A DNA stretch of 64,000 nt from Amycolatopsis tucumanensis. Its GTDB lineage: Bacteria > Actinomycetota > Actinomycetes > Mycobacteriales > Pseudonocardiaceae. The position numbers were made by a program, and so were the translations under genes. Positions 32,948-41,555 of this stretch are shown piece after piece. Under the pieces are notes generated by a model. The model did not search any database and was not told where the DNA came from. It worked only from the letters and a program-made list of their open reading frames with translations. Each line of letters opens with the position of its first letter. Within the stretch, counting starts at the first letter, position 1. The stretch is taken from contig NZ_JAKGSD010000038.1 in assembly GCF_021654135.1 (NCBI RefSeq), positions 1 to 64,000 of the forward strand. Reading direction: 5' to 3'.

Positions 32948-34297
32948 ATGACCGAGACCCTGGACCACGTGTCGGAGGTACTCGCCGACGCCGTCGTGGA
33001 GGACCGCGACGCCGGGATCTACCGGGCGAACCGCCGGATCTTCACCGACGAGGAGATCTTCGAACTCGAGATGAAGCACATCTTCGAGGGCAACTGGATC
33101 TACCTGGCGCACGAGAGCCAGATCCCGAACCCGGGCGACTACTTCACCACCTACATCGGACGCCAGCCGGTGGTGATCACGCGTGACTCCGGCGGCGAGC
33201 TGCACTGCCTGATCAACGCGTGCGCGCACCGGGGCGCGATGGTCTGCCGCCGCAAGACCGACAACCGGATGACGCTGACCTGCCCGTTCCACGGCTGGAC
33301 CTTCCGCAACGACGGCAAGCTGCTCAAGGTCAAGGACCCCGACGGCGCCGGCTACCCGCCCTCGTTCAACACCGGCGGCTCGCACGACATGACCCGCGTC
33401 GCCCGGTTCGACAGCTACCGCGGGTTCCTGTTCGGCAGCCTCAACGCCGACGTGCTGCCGCTGGAGGAGCACCTCGGCGACACCACGAAGATCATCGACA
33501 TGCTGGTGGACCAGTCCCCGGAGGGCCTGGAGGTGCTGCGCGGCTCGTCCACCTACACCTACGACGGCAACTGGAAGGTGCAGGCCGAAAACGGCGCGGA
33601 CGGCTACCACGTCACCGCGACGCACTGGAACTACGCGGCCACCACCGCCCGGCGCAACACCGGCGAGTCCAAGAACGACACCAAGACCCTCGACGCGGGC
33701 AGCTGGGGCAAGTCCGGCGGCGGCTACTGGTCGTTCCCGCACGGGCACCTGTGCCTGTGGACGTGGGCGGCCAACCCGCAGGACCGTCCACTGTGGAACC
33801 GGATGGACGAGCTGAAGGAACAGTTCGGCGACGCCAAGGGCGAGTTCATGGTCAAGGGGTCGCGCAACCTGTGCCTGTACCCCAACGTGTACCTGATGGA
33901 CCAGTTCTCCACCCAGATCCGGCACTTCCGGCCGATCGCGCCGGACAAGACCGAGGTGACGATCTACTGCATCGCGCCGAAGGGGGAGAGCGCGCAGGCC
34001 CGCGCCTGGCGGATCCGGCAGTACGAGGACTTCTTCAACGCCTCCGGCATGGCCACCCCGGACGACCTGGAGGAGTTCCGCTCCTGCCAGCTCACCTTCC
34101 GCGCCACCGCGGCGCCGTGGAACGACATGAGCCGCGGCGCCGAGCACTGGCTCACCGGCCCGGACGAGGTCGCGCTGGCGCTGGACATGAAGGGCGTCAT
34201 CTCGGCGGGACAGAAGAACGAGGACGAGGGCCTGTACCCGGTGCAGCACGGCTACTGGCGGGACACCCTCCGCAAGGCGATCGGAGCGGCGGAATGA
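32948..34297 (+). CDS. benA: Benzoate 1,2-dioxygenase large (alpha) subunit
   Basis: 449 residues. The Rieske [2Fe-2S] ligands are C92, H94, C112 and H115 (NACAHRGAM and TCPFHGWTF). The mononuclear iron site is in NGADGYHVTATHWNY, with a later Asp ligand. Length and the NWIYLAHESQIPNPGDY start match BenA/XylX. It dihydroxylates benzoate to the 1,2-cis-diol 1-carboxylate. The ATG at 32948 follows GGAGG at 7 bp. It opens the rightward ben operon; the stop overlaps the benB start. Confidence 0.96.
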   Translation: MTETLDHVSEVLADAVVEDRDAGIYRANRRIFTDEEIFELEMKHIFEGNWIYLAHESQIPNPGDYFTTYIGRQPVVITRDSGGELHCLINACAHRGAMVCRRKTDNRMTLTCPFHGWTFRNDGKLLKVKDPDGAGYPPSFNTGGSHDMTRVARFDSYRGFLFGSLNADVLPLEEHLGDTTKIIDMLVDQSPEGLEVLRGSSTYTYDGNWKVQAENGADGYHVTATHWNYAATTARRNTGESKNDTKTLDAGSWGKSGGGYWSFPHGHLCLWTWAANPQDRPLWNRMDELKEQFGDAKGEFMVKGSRNLCLYPNVYLMDQFSTQIRHFRPIAPDKTEVTIYCIAPKGESAQARAWRIRQYEDFFNASGMATPDDLEEFRSCQLTFRATAAPWNDMSRGAEHWLTGPDEVALALDMKGVISAGQKNEDEGLYPVQHGYWRDTLRKAIGAAE

Positions 34298-34800
34298 CCA
34301 GCGCGACCAAGACCATCACGCAGACCGACATCGAGCAGTTCCTCTACCGCGAGGCGCGCTACCTCGACGACCGCGAGTTCGAGAAGTGGCTCGACTGCTA
34401 CGCCGACGACGTGGTGTTCTGGATGCCCTCCTGGGGCGACGACGACCTGCTGACCGAGGACCCGCAGAGCCAGATCTCGCTCATCTACTACCCGAACAAG
34501 GGCGGGCTGGAGGACCGGGTGTTCCGGATTCGCACCGAGCGCTCCAGCGCCACGTCGATCCCGGAGCCACGCACCAGCCACAACATCACGAACGTGGAGC
34601 TGATCGAGCGCCGCGGCGACATCGTGGACGTGCGGTTCAACTGGCACACCATGTACTTCCGCTACAAGACCGTCGACCCGTACTACGGCACGTCGTTCTA
34701 CACGATCGACTTCTCCGGCGAGTCACCGCTGATCCGCCGCAAGACGGTGATCCTCAAGAACGACTACATCCACCACGTCGTCGACGTCTACCACATCTGA
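34294..34800 (+). CDS. benB: Benzoate 1,2-dioxygenase small (beta) subunit
   Basis: 168 residues of the ring-hydroxylating beta-subunit family (cone-shaped alpha+beta fold). The YREARYLDDREFEKWLDCY start and VFWMPSWGDDD segment are typical. It forms the alpha3-beta3 oxygenase with BenA and has no redox centre. The ATG overlaps the benA stop (ATGA). Confidence 0.95.
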   Translation: MTSATKTITQTDIEQFLYREARYLDDREFEKWLDCYADDVVFWMPSWGDDDLLTEDPQSQISLIYYPNKGGLEDRVFRIRTERSSATSIPEPRTSHNITNVELIERRGDIVDVRFNWHTMYFRYKTVDPYYGTSFYTIDFSGESPLIRRKTVILKNDYIHHVVDVYHI

Positions 34801-34810
34801 GGGAGGCGTC

Positions 34811-37588
34811 ATGGCTTTCCAGGTCGCACTGTCCTTCGAGGACGGTGTCACCCGCTTCATCAAGTGCGAGCCGGACCAAACCGTCGCCGACGCGTCCTAC
34901 CGGCAGCGCATCAACATCCCGCTGGACTGCCGCGACGGGGCGTGCGGGACGTGCAAGGCGTTCTGCGAATCCGGCGACTACGACGGCGGCACCTACATCG
35001 ACGACGCGTTGTCCCCGGACGAAGCGTCCCGGGGTTACGTGCTGCCGTGCAGTATGAGGCCGCGCTCCGACCTGGTGCTGCAGATCGCCAGCACGTCAGC
35101 GGTCGCGAAAACCCAGGCGGCGACCTACCCGGCGACGCTGACCGCGCTGGACCGGTTGTCGCCCACCACGGTCGCGCTCACGCTGGAGACGCCGGACCGC
35201 GACAAGCTCGCGTTCCTGCCCGGCCAGTACGTCAACATCGAGGTCCCCGGCACGGGCCAGACGCGCTCGTACTCGTTCAGCAACGCGCCGGACGACAAGG
35301 AGCTGACGTTCCTGGTGAAGCTCACGCCGGGCGGCCTCATGTCGGACTACCTGACCGAGCGGGCCGCACCCGGCGACGAGCTGCGCTTCACCGGCCCGAA
35401 CGGCAGCTTCTTCCTGCGCGAGACCGGCCGTCCGGTGCTGCTGCTGGCCGGCGGCACCGGGCTGGCGCCGATCCTGTCGATCCTGCGGGCGATGCGGGCC
35501 TGCGGATCGTCGCGCCCGGCGCACCTGGTGTACGGCGTCAGCACCGACGACGACCTGGTCGAGCTGGACACGCTCGCCTCGGTGGCCGCCGAGGTGGAGG
35601 GGCTCACGTGGGACTACTGCGTCGCCGATCCGGACTCCAGCGCCCCGAACAAGGGTTATGTGACCAGCTTGATCCGCGACGAGCACCTGCACGGCGGCGA
35701 CGTCGCCGTGTACCTGTGCGGCCCGCCGCCGATGGTCGAGGCGGTGCGCAAGCACTTCACCGACGCCGGTGTGCAGCCGACGGGCTTCTACTACGAGAAG
35801 TTCGCGCTCTCCGCCCCCGCGGGGGAGACGACGGCCGCCCCGGTGGGTGGTGCCGACGTGGCGGGCGCCGCACCGGCCGCTGCCGTGACTGCGGCCACCG
35901 CCCCGCCTCGCCCCGCCGCCGTCCAGACCCCGGCGCCCCCGGCGCCGGAAGCCCCCGCCGTTCCGGTATCCGCGTCCCCTTCGCCGGAGCGCGCGGGGGC
36001 GAGCCGGACCGTCGCCGGGCAGGCGATCTTCCCGCCCGCGGAGCTCGCGCCGCTGCGCGGCGGCGCGATCCCCGACGAAGGCCAGGCCCGGCGGGCAATC
36101 GCCGGGCAGGCGATCTTCCCGCGCGCCGAGCTCGCGCCGCTGCGCGGCGGCGCGATCCCCGACGAAGGCCAGGCCCGGCGGGCCATCGCCGGGCAGGTCA
36201 TCTGGCCCGGCGGCACCGGCGGCACGCTCGACCCCGGTGAGCCAGTGCGGCCAACGGCCTCCCGCGCCATCGCCGGGCAGGAGATGCTGCCGCAGGCCGA
36301 AATCGCCCCGCTCACCGAACCCGCGCGGTACGAGATCGGCGAGGAGCACCCGTCGGTGCACGAGTCGGACGCCGTGTTCGAGGCGCGCCAGGCCCTGGAG
36401 CTGGGCGCGGTGGAGCTCACGATCGGTCGCCTGTCCTCGCAGCAGCTGGCCGGGTACCGCCTGCTCGCCGAGGCCACTGTGCCCTATGTGGACGGTGACC
36501 GGTTCCTCGACGCCGCCGCCTACACCGAAACCAACGCGGCCTTCCACGACTACCTGTTCACCCTGACCGGCAACGAGCACCTCCTGCAGGCCTACCACGC
36601 GCTCGGCGTCAAGGGGCACATGACCGAAACCCTGCGCGACGCCACCTGGTGCCACCCCCGTTGCACGCAGGACCACCTGGACATCGTGGCCGCGTTCGAG
36701 GCGGGGGACCGGACTGCCGCGCGCCGCCTGGTCGCCGAGCACGCCGAACGCTCGAAGACCACCATGCGCCGGGCGATGGACGACAAGAAGGCCGCGCGGC
36801 GGCCGCGGTTCGTCAGCCCCGGCCGGTTCGACGGCAAGGTCGTCGTGGTCACCGGCGCCGCGCAGGGCATCGGGGAGCGGGTGGCGCGGCGGATCAGCGC
36901 GGAGGGCGGCACGGTCGTCCTCGCCGACCGCGCCGACCTGGTGAAGGACGTGGCGGACGAGCTGACGGGCGAGGCGCTGCCGGTGCTGTCCGACCTGGAG
37001 ACCTGGGCGGGCGCGCAGGCGGTGGCCGAGGCGGCGCTGGCCCGGTACGGGCGCATCGACGTGCTGGTCAACAACGTCGGCGGTGCGATCTGGTTCAAGC
37101 CGTTCACCGAGTTCACCCCGGACCAGATCGACGCCGAGATCCGCCGGTCGCTGATGACCACCCTGTACTCGTGCCGGGCCGCGTTGCCGTCGATGGCCGC
37201 GCGGGGTCAGGGCGTGATCGTCAACGTCTCCTCGGCCGCCACCCGCGGCATCCACCGCATCCCGTACTCGGCGGCCAAGGGCGGCATCAACGCCATCACG
37301 GCCTCGCTCGCGCTGGAGTACGCCGACGCCGGGATCCGGGTGGTCGCGACCGCGCCCGGCGGCACCGAGGCGCCGCCCCGCCGCATCAGCCGCGGCGGAT
37401 CGGCGCTGGAAACCGAGCAGGAGCGCGCCTGGTTCCAGGCGCACATCGACCAGACCGTGAACTCCTCGCTGATGAAGCGCTACGGCACGCTCGACGAGCA
37501 GGCCGCCGCGATCACGTTCCTGGCCTCCGACGAGGCCTCCTACATCACCGGCACCGTCCTGCCGGTGGCCGGGGGCGACCTCGGCTGA
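34811..37588 (+). CDS. benC-benD: BenC reductase - repeat linker - FCD domain - BenD dehydrogenase fusion
   Basis: 925 residues in one uninterrupted frame. Residues 1-95 are a plant-type ferredoxin (C40, C45, C48, C80). About 100-333 form the FAD/NAD reductase (RSYSFS at 152, GGTG at 214, CGPPPM at 303, ending YYEKFAL). Residues 334-397 are an Ala/Pro-rich linker, and 398-512 hold four ~29-residue repeats with core AGQAIFP-AELAPLRGG. Residues ~515-655 match the FCD effector domain of GntR/FadR regulators without any HTH; candidate ligand-site residues are N575, H579, H622 and H644. Residues 672-925 are an SDR (TGAAQGIG at 681, Y819, K823) matching BenD, which oxidises the benzoate diol to catechol. 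No separate benD exists here. Enzyme roles are secure; the FCD role is unknown. Confidence 0.93.
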   Translation: MAFQVALSFEDGVTRFIKCEPDQTVADASYRQRINIPLDCRDGACGTCKAFCESGDYDGGTYIDDALSPDEASRGYVLPCSMRPRSDLVLQIASTSAVAKTQAATYPATLTALDRLSPTTVALTLETPDRDKLAFLPGQYVNIEVPGTGQTRSYSFSNAPDDKELTFLVKLTPGGLMSDYLTERAAPGDELRFTGPNGSFFLRETGRPVLLLAGGTGLAPILSILRAMRACGSSRPAHLVYGVSTDDDLVELDTLASVAAEVEGLTWDYCVADPDSSAPNKGYVTSLIRDEHLHGGDVAVYLCGPPPMVEAVRKHFTDAGVQPTGFYYEKFALSAPAGETTAAPVGGADVAGAAPAAAVTAATAPPRPAAVQTPAPPAPEAPAVPVSASPSPERAGASRTVAGQAIFPPAELAPLRGGAIPDEGQARRAIAGQAIFPRAELAPLRGGAIPDEGQARRAIAGQVIWPGGTGGTLDPGEPVRPTASRAIAGQEMLPQAEIAPLTEPARYEIGEEHPSVHESDAVFEARQALELGAVELTIGRLSSQQLAGYRLLAEATVPYVDGDRFLDAAAYTETNAAFHDYLFTLTGNEHLLQAYHALGVKGHMTETLRDATWCHPRCTQDHLDIVAAFEAGDRTAARRLVAEHAERSKTTMRRAMDDKKAARRPRFVSPGRFDGKVVVVTGAAQGIGERVARRISAEGGTVVLADRADLVKDVADELTGEALPVLSDLETWAGAQAVAEAALARYGRIDVLVNNVGGAIWFKPFTEFTPDQIDAEIRRSLMTTLYSCRAALPSMAARGQGVIVNVSSAATRGIHRIPYSAAKGGINAITASLALEYADAGIRVVATAPGGTEAPPRRISRGGSALETEQERAWFQAHIDQTVNSSLMKRYGTLDEQAAAITFLASDEASYITGTVLPVAGGDLG
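36002..36345 (+). repeat. 87-bp coding tandem repeats in the benC-benD fusion
   Basis: Units at 36002-36088 and 36089-36175 are almost identical in DNA, indicating recent duplication. A diverged unit at 36176-36259 and a fourth beginning at 36260 follow. Each begins with a basic residue and (V/I)AGQ. The repeat stays in frame and lengthens the linker before the FCD domain. Confidence 0.85.
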
Positions 37589-37646
37589 ACCCGGCCGCCC
37601 CGCCCGGGGCCGCCGTTGCCCTCCCCACCCCACACCGGGAGCCATC

Positions 37647-38957
37647 ATGTCCGACACCGTCGCAACGAAGCGCCGGCGCACCGTGTCCTGGGTGGTCGCC
37701 CTGTCGACGATCGCCCTCGTCTTCGACGGGTACGACCTGGTCGTCTACGGCACCGTTCTGCCCACCCTGCTCGCCGATCCCTCCCAACTCGGCCACATCA
37801 GCGCGGGCCAGGCCGGGGCGCTGGGCAGCTACGCCCTGATCGGCGTGCTCGTCGGGGCGCTGGCCGCGGGCAGCCTCGGCGACTGGATCGGCCGCCGCAA
37901 GATCATGCTGGTCAACCTGGCCTGGTTCTCGATCGGCATGGGGCTGACCGCCCTGACTCAGAACGCCACCGCCTTCGGCTTCGGCCGGTTCTTCACCGGC
38001 ATCGGCGTCGGCGCACTGGTGGCGACCGTCGGCGCGCTGGTGGCCGAATTCGCGCCCGCGGGGCGGCGCAACCGTCTCAACGCGATCGTCTACAGCGGAG
38101 TCCCCGCCGGTGGCGTGCTCGCGTCGCTGCTGGCGATCGTGCTGGCCGACGCCGTCGGCTGGCGCGGGCTGTTCTGGGTCGGCGCGCTGCCGATCGTGCT
38201 GGTCCTGCCGCTGGCGGTCGTCAAGCTGCCGGAGTCGGCGAAGTGGCTCGCCGCCCGCGGCCGGGTGGACGAGGCGCGGGCGGTGTCGGAGCGGACCGGT
38301 GTGCCGTTGGTCGCCGAGCCGCCGGTGACCGACCGCGTGGGATTCCCGGCGCTGGCGACCCGCGCGCTGGCCTGGCCGACCGCGCTGCTCGGGCTGATGA
38401 GCTTCGCCGGGCTGCTGCTGACCTACGGGCTGAACACGTGGCTGCCGAAGATCATGGCGGACAACGGGTACGGCAAGAGCTACTCGCTGACCTTCCTGCT
38501 GGTCCTCAACCTCGGCGCGATCATCGGCGGCCTGCTGGCGTCGCTGTGGGCGGACCGGGCCGGCGCGAAGCGGGTCGTGGTCACCACGTTCGTGCTCGCC
38601 GCACTCACGCTCGCGCTGCTGCCGCTGGACCTGCCGCTGGGCGCGCTGCTGCTCGCGGTCGCCGTGGCCGGGGTCGGCACCATCGGCACCCAGGTGCTGA
38701 TCTACGGGCTGGTGTCCAACTACTACCCGACGCGGGCGCGGGCCGCGGGCGTGGCGTGGTGCGCCGGCTTCGGACGGCTCGGCGGGATCGTGGGCCCGGT
38801 GATCGGCGGCCTGCTGGTCGGCGCCGGGCTCGGCGGGACCACGGCGTTCTACATCTTCGCCGGGGTGGCGCTCGCCGCGGCGCTGGTCACCGCGCTCGTG
38901 CCGCGGGCGCAGCACGCCGAGGTTCCGGTGGCCGCCGTCGCGCCGGAGCCCGCCTAG
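37647..38957 (+). CDS. benK: Benzoate MFS transporter, AAHS family
   Basis: 436 residues, 12 predicted helices. Aromatic acid:H+ symporter signatures are present: FDGYDLVVYGTVLPTLL with the DGYD motif in helix 1, GSLGDWIGRRKIML in loop 2-3, and RFFTGIGVGALVATVGALVAE in helix 4. The site between benC-benD and the regulator gene makes benzoate the expected substrate. The ATG follows GGGAG. Confidence 0.93.
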   Translation: MSDTVATKRRRTVSWVVALSTIALVFDGYDLVVYGTVLPTLLADPSQLGHISAGQAGALGSYALIGVLVGALAAGSLGDWIGRRKIMLVNLAWFSIGMGLTALTQNATAFGFGRFFTGIGVGALVATVGALVAEFAPAGRRNRLNAIVYSGVPAGGVLASLLAIVLADAVGWRGLFWVGALPIVLVLPLAVVKLPESAKWLAARGRVDEARAVSERTGVPLVAEPPVTDRVGFPALATRALAWPTALLGLMSFAGLLLTYGLNTWLPKIMADNGYGKSYSLTFLLVLNLGAIIGGLLASLWADRAGAKRVVVTTFVLAALTLALLPLDLPLGALLLAVAVAGVGTIGTQVLIYGLVSNYYPTRARAAGVAWCAGFGRLGGIVGPVIGGLLVGAGLGGTTAFYIFAGVALAAALVTALVPRAQHAEVPVAAVAPEPA

Positions 38958-38966
38958 AGTGACCAT

Positions 38967-41555
38967 GTGGTCCACCGTCGCCCGCAGCTGATCGCCCGCG
39001 CCGCCGCGCTCGCCGCACTGGAGAGCGTGGCGGCGCCGGCGTTCGTGCTGGTCACCGGCCCGGCCGGGGTGGGGAGGACGGCGCTGGCCGACGAGTTCGC
39101 CGCCCGCTGCGACGGCGTGCGGCGCGCGGCCGGGGCGCCGTGGGAGACCGGCCGCGCCGGTGGCGTGCTCGCCCAGCTCGGCGGTGCCGACGGTGTGGTG
39201 ATTGTGGACGATGCGCAGTGGGCGGACCTGGAGTCGTTGCGCACGCTGGTTTCCACGGTCCGGCACGACCGCGACGCCCGGCCGCTCGTCGTCGCCACCT
39301 GCGTGAGCGGCGACCACCGGGTGCCCGCGGCGGCGCTCGAACTGCTGCACCGGGCCGCCACCACGACGGTGCGCCTGGAACCGCTCACCGCGCCGGAGAC
39401 CGGCGAACTGGCCGCCGCGCACGGAATTCTGCTGCACCCGTCGATGGCCGAGCGGCTCTGGCGGCACACCGGCGGCATCCCGCGCCACGTCGTGCAGTTG
39501 CTCGCCGAGGTGCCGCGGTCGACGTGGGCGCGGTTCGACCCGGACTTGCCCGCGCCCGCCGCCGTCGCCGCGCGCGTGCGCGAGGGTCTGGCGTCCTGCT
39601 CGCCCGAGGCGCGCCGGCTCGTCGAGGCCGTCGCGGTCCTCGGACCGGGCACCGCGGTGCGGGACGCGGCGTCGCTGGCCGGGGTCGACGGCGACGTGCT
39701 GCCCCTGCTCGACGAGGCCTGCGCCGCGGGGCTGGCCGAGTTCGCCCCGCACGGCCTCACCGAGGCCGGGCCGCCGGACCCGATGGTGCGGGCCGCGGTG
39801 CTCGCCGCGATGGGCCCGGCCGCCGCCGCGGACGCCCACCGCCGGGCCGCGGACCTCATCGAGGACCCGGTCCGCCGCATGCACCTGCTGGTCGCCGCGT
39901 CCCCGGTGCCGGACGCGGCCGTCGCCGACCGGCTCGACGAGCTGGCCGCGGAACGGGCCGCCGAGGGCGCGTGGGGCGTGGCGGCCTCGCTGCTGTCCGA
40001 CGCCAGCCGCCTCACCGACGACCGGCTGAAGCGGGAAAGCCGCCTCACCCGCGCGGTGGACGCGCTGATCGGCGCCGGGGACGCCTTCGCCGCCGCGGCG
40101 CTGGTGCCGGAGGTGGAGAGCCTGCGGGAAACGCCGCTGCGCAACGCCGTCCTGGGCTACCTGGCGATCGTGCGTGGCCGCGCCGCCGAGGCGGAGACCC
40201 GGCTGGGCCGGGCCTGGGGGCTGGTCAACACCGGCCGGGAGCCGGACGTCGCGGCGCTGATCTGCCAGCGCTACGTGCTGCATTCGCTGTCGCGGTGCCG
40301 CGCCGAGGACCTGGTGCGGTGGGCGGACCGGGCGATCTCGCTGGTGCCCGCCGACGCCCCGGCGGCGGTGGAGGCGGCGGCGATCCGCGGGCTGGGCCTG
40401 GCCGGCAGCGGGCGGCCGGACGAGGCGCTCGCCGGGTACGCGGAGCTGGCCGAACGCGTGCAGCACGGCGCGCAGGCGCAGCGCATCCAGATGGGCCGCG
40501 GCTGGCTGAACCTCATGGTCGACGCCATCGACGAGGCGCGGGTGGACCTGGAGATCTCGGTGCCCACGACGTTCCTCGGCGGTTCGACCCGGATTTCCCT
40601 GTGGGCGCGCGGCTGGCTGGCGCGGGCGCAGTTCCTGACGGGGGAGTGGGACGACGCGCTGCGCACGGTTGCGGAGGCGGAGCCGTTGCTGGACCGCTCC
40701 GGGATCGTGCTGGCCGGGCCGTTGCTGGCGTGGACGGCGGTGGCGGTGCACGCGCTGCGGGGCGACTGGGAACGCGCCGAGGAGGCGTTGCGCCGCGCCG
40801 ACGCCGGGCCGCAGGACTACGAGATCATGCGGGTGCCGTCCTGCCTGGCGCGGGCGCACGTCGCGGAGGCGCGTGCGGACGCGGCCGGGGTGCTGCGGGC
40901 GTTGCGGCCGCTGACGATGCCGTGGGCGGGCGGCAGCATCGACGAGCCGGGGTTGTGGCCGTGGGCGGACATGTACGCGCACGCGCTGGTGCTGGAGGGC
41001 AAGACCGCGGACGCGGACGCGTTCCTGGCGCCGCACGAACGCCTCGCCGCGGAACGCGGGCGCGTCTCGGCCCGCGCCCGGCTCGCTGCGGCGCGGGGAC
41101 GGCTGCTCGGCACGCAGGGCGACGTCGACGGGGCGCGGGCGGCGTTCGACGAGGCGCTGGAACTGCTGGAGGACCTGCCGTTGCGCTACGACCTGGCGCG
41201 GGTGAACTTCGCCTACGGGCAGATCCTGCGCCGGGCCGGCAAGCGCCGCGAGGCCGACGCGGTGATCAGCACCGCGCGGGAGGCGTTCACCGCGCTGGGC
41301 GCCTCGACGTACGTGGCCCGCTGCGACCGCGAGCTGAAGGCCGGTGGCGTGCACGTGCCGCGCGGCCGCGGGTTCGACGAGCTGACCCCGCAGGAGGAGG
41401 CGGTGTCCCAGCTGGTCGCGAGCGGACTGTCCAACCGGGAGGTCGCGGCGGAGTTGTTCCTGTCCACCAAGACGGTGCAGTACCACCTGACCCGGATCTA
41501 CGCCAAGCTCGGCATCCGCTCGCGCGCGGAGCTGGCCGCCCGGCGGCGGTCATGA
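38967..41555 (+). CDS. benR: LuxR family (LAL-type) transcriptional regulator of benzoate genes
   Basis: 862 residues: an N-terminal AAA-like NTPase, a long helical TPR-like middle, and a C-terminal LuxR HTH (LTPQEEAVSQLVASGLSNRE to TVQYHLTRIYAKLGI). The P-loop is GPAGVGRTAL, with Arg where Walker A has Lys; Walker B is VVIVDDAQWAD. LuxR-type BenR regulators occur beside ben genes in Corynebacterium and Rhodococcus and activate them. The GTG at 38967 starts 9 bp after the benK stop. It converges with benE, overlapping it by six bases. Nucleotide binding may be weak or lost because of the Lys to Arg change. Confidence 0.88.
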   Translation: MVHRRPQLIARAAALAALESVAAPAFVLVTGPAGVGRTALADEFAARCDGVRRAAGAPWETGRAGGVLAQLGGADGVVIVDDAQWADLESLRTLVSTVRHDRDARPLVVATCVSGDHRVPAAALELLHRAATTTVRLEPLTAPETGELAAAHGILLHPSMAERLWRHTGGIPRHVVQLLAEVPRSTWARFDPDLPAPAAVAARVREGLASCSPEARRLVEAVAVLGPGTAVRDAASLAGVDGDVLPLLDEACAAGLAEFAPHGLTEAGPPDPMVRAAVLAAMGPAAAADAHRRAADLIEDPVRRMHLLVAASPVPDAAVADRLDELAAERAAEGAWGVAASLLSDASRLTDDRLKRESRLTRAVDALIGAGDAFAAAALVPEVESLRETPLRNAVLGYLAIVRGRAAEAETRLGRAWGLVNTGREPDVAALICQRYVLHSLSRCRAEDLVRWADRAISLVPADAPAAVEAAAIRGLGLAGSGRPDEALAGYAELAERVQHGAQAQRIQMGRGWLNLMVDAIDEARVDLEISVPTTFLGGSTRISLWARGWLARAQFLTGEWDDALRTVAEAEPLLDRSGIVLAGPLLAWTAVAVHALRGDWERAEEALRRADAGPQDYEIMRVPSCLARAHVAEARADAAGVLRALRPLTMPWAGGSIDEPGLWPWADMYAHALVLEGKTADADAFLAPHERLAAERGRVSARARLAAARGRLLGTQGDVDGARAAFDEALELLEDLPLRYDLARVNFAYGQILRRAGKRREADAVISTAREAFTALGASTYVARCDRELKAGGVHVPRGRGFDELTPQEEAVSQLVASGLSNREVAAELFLSTKTVQYHLTRIYAKLGIRSRAELAARRRS

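Noticed and set aside
37545..41486. 1313-codon open frame on the minus strand opposite benK and benR
   Set aside because: It is antisense to two clear genes, is rich in Arg/Gly/His/Gln without any domain, and reflects the lack of stop codons in very GC-rich DNA.
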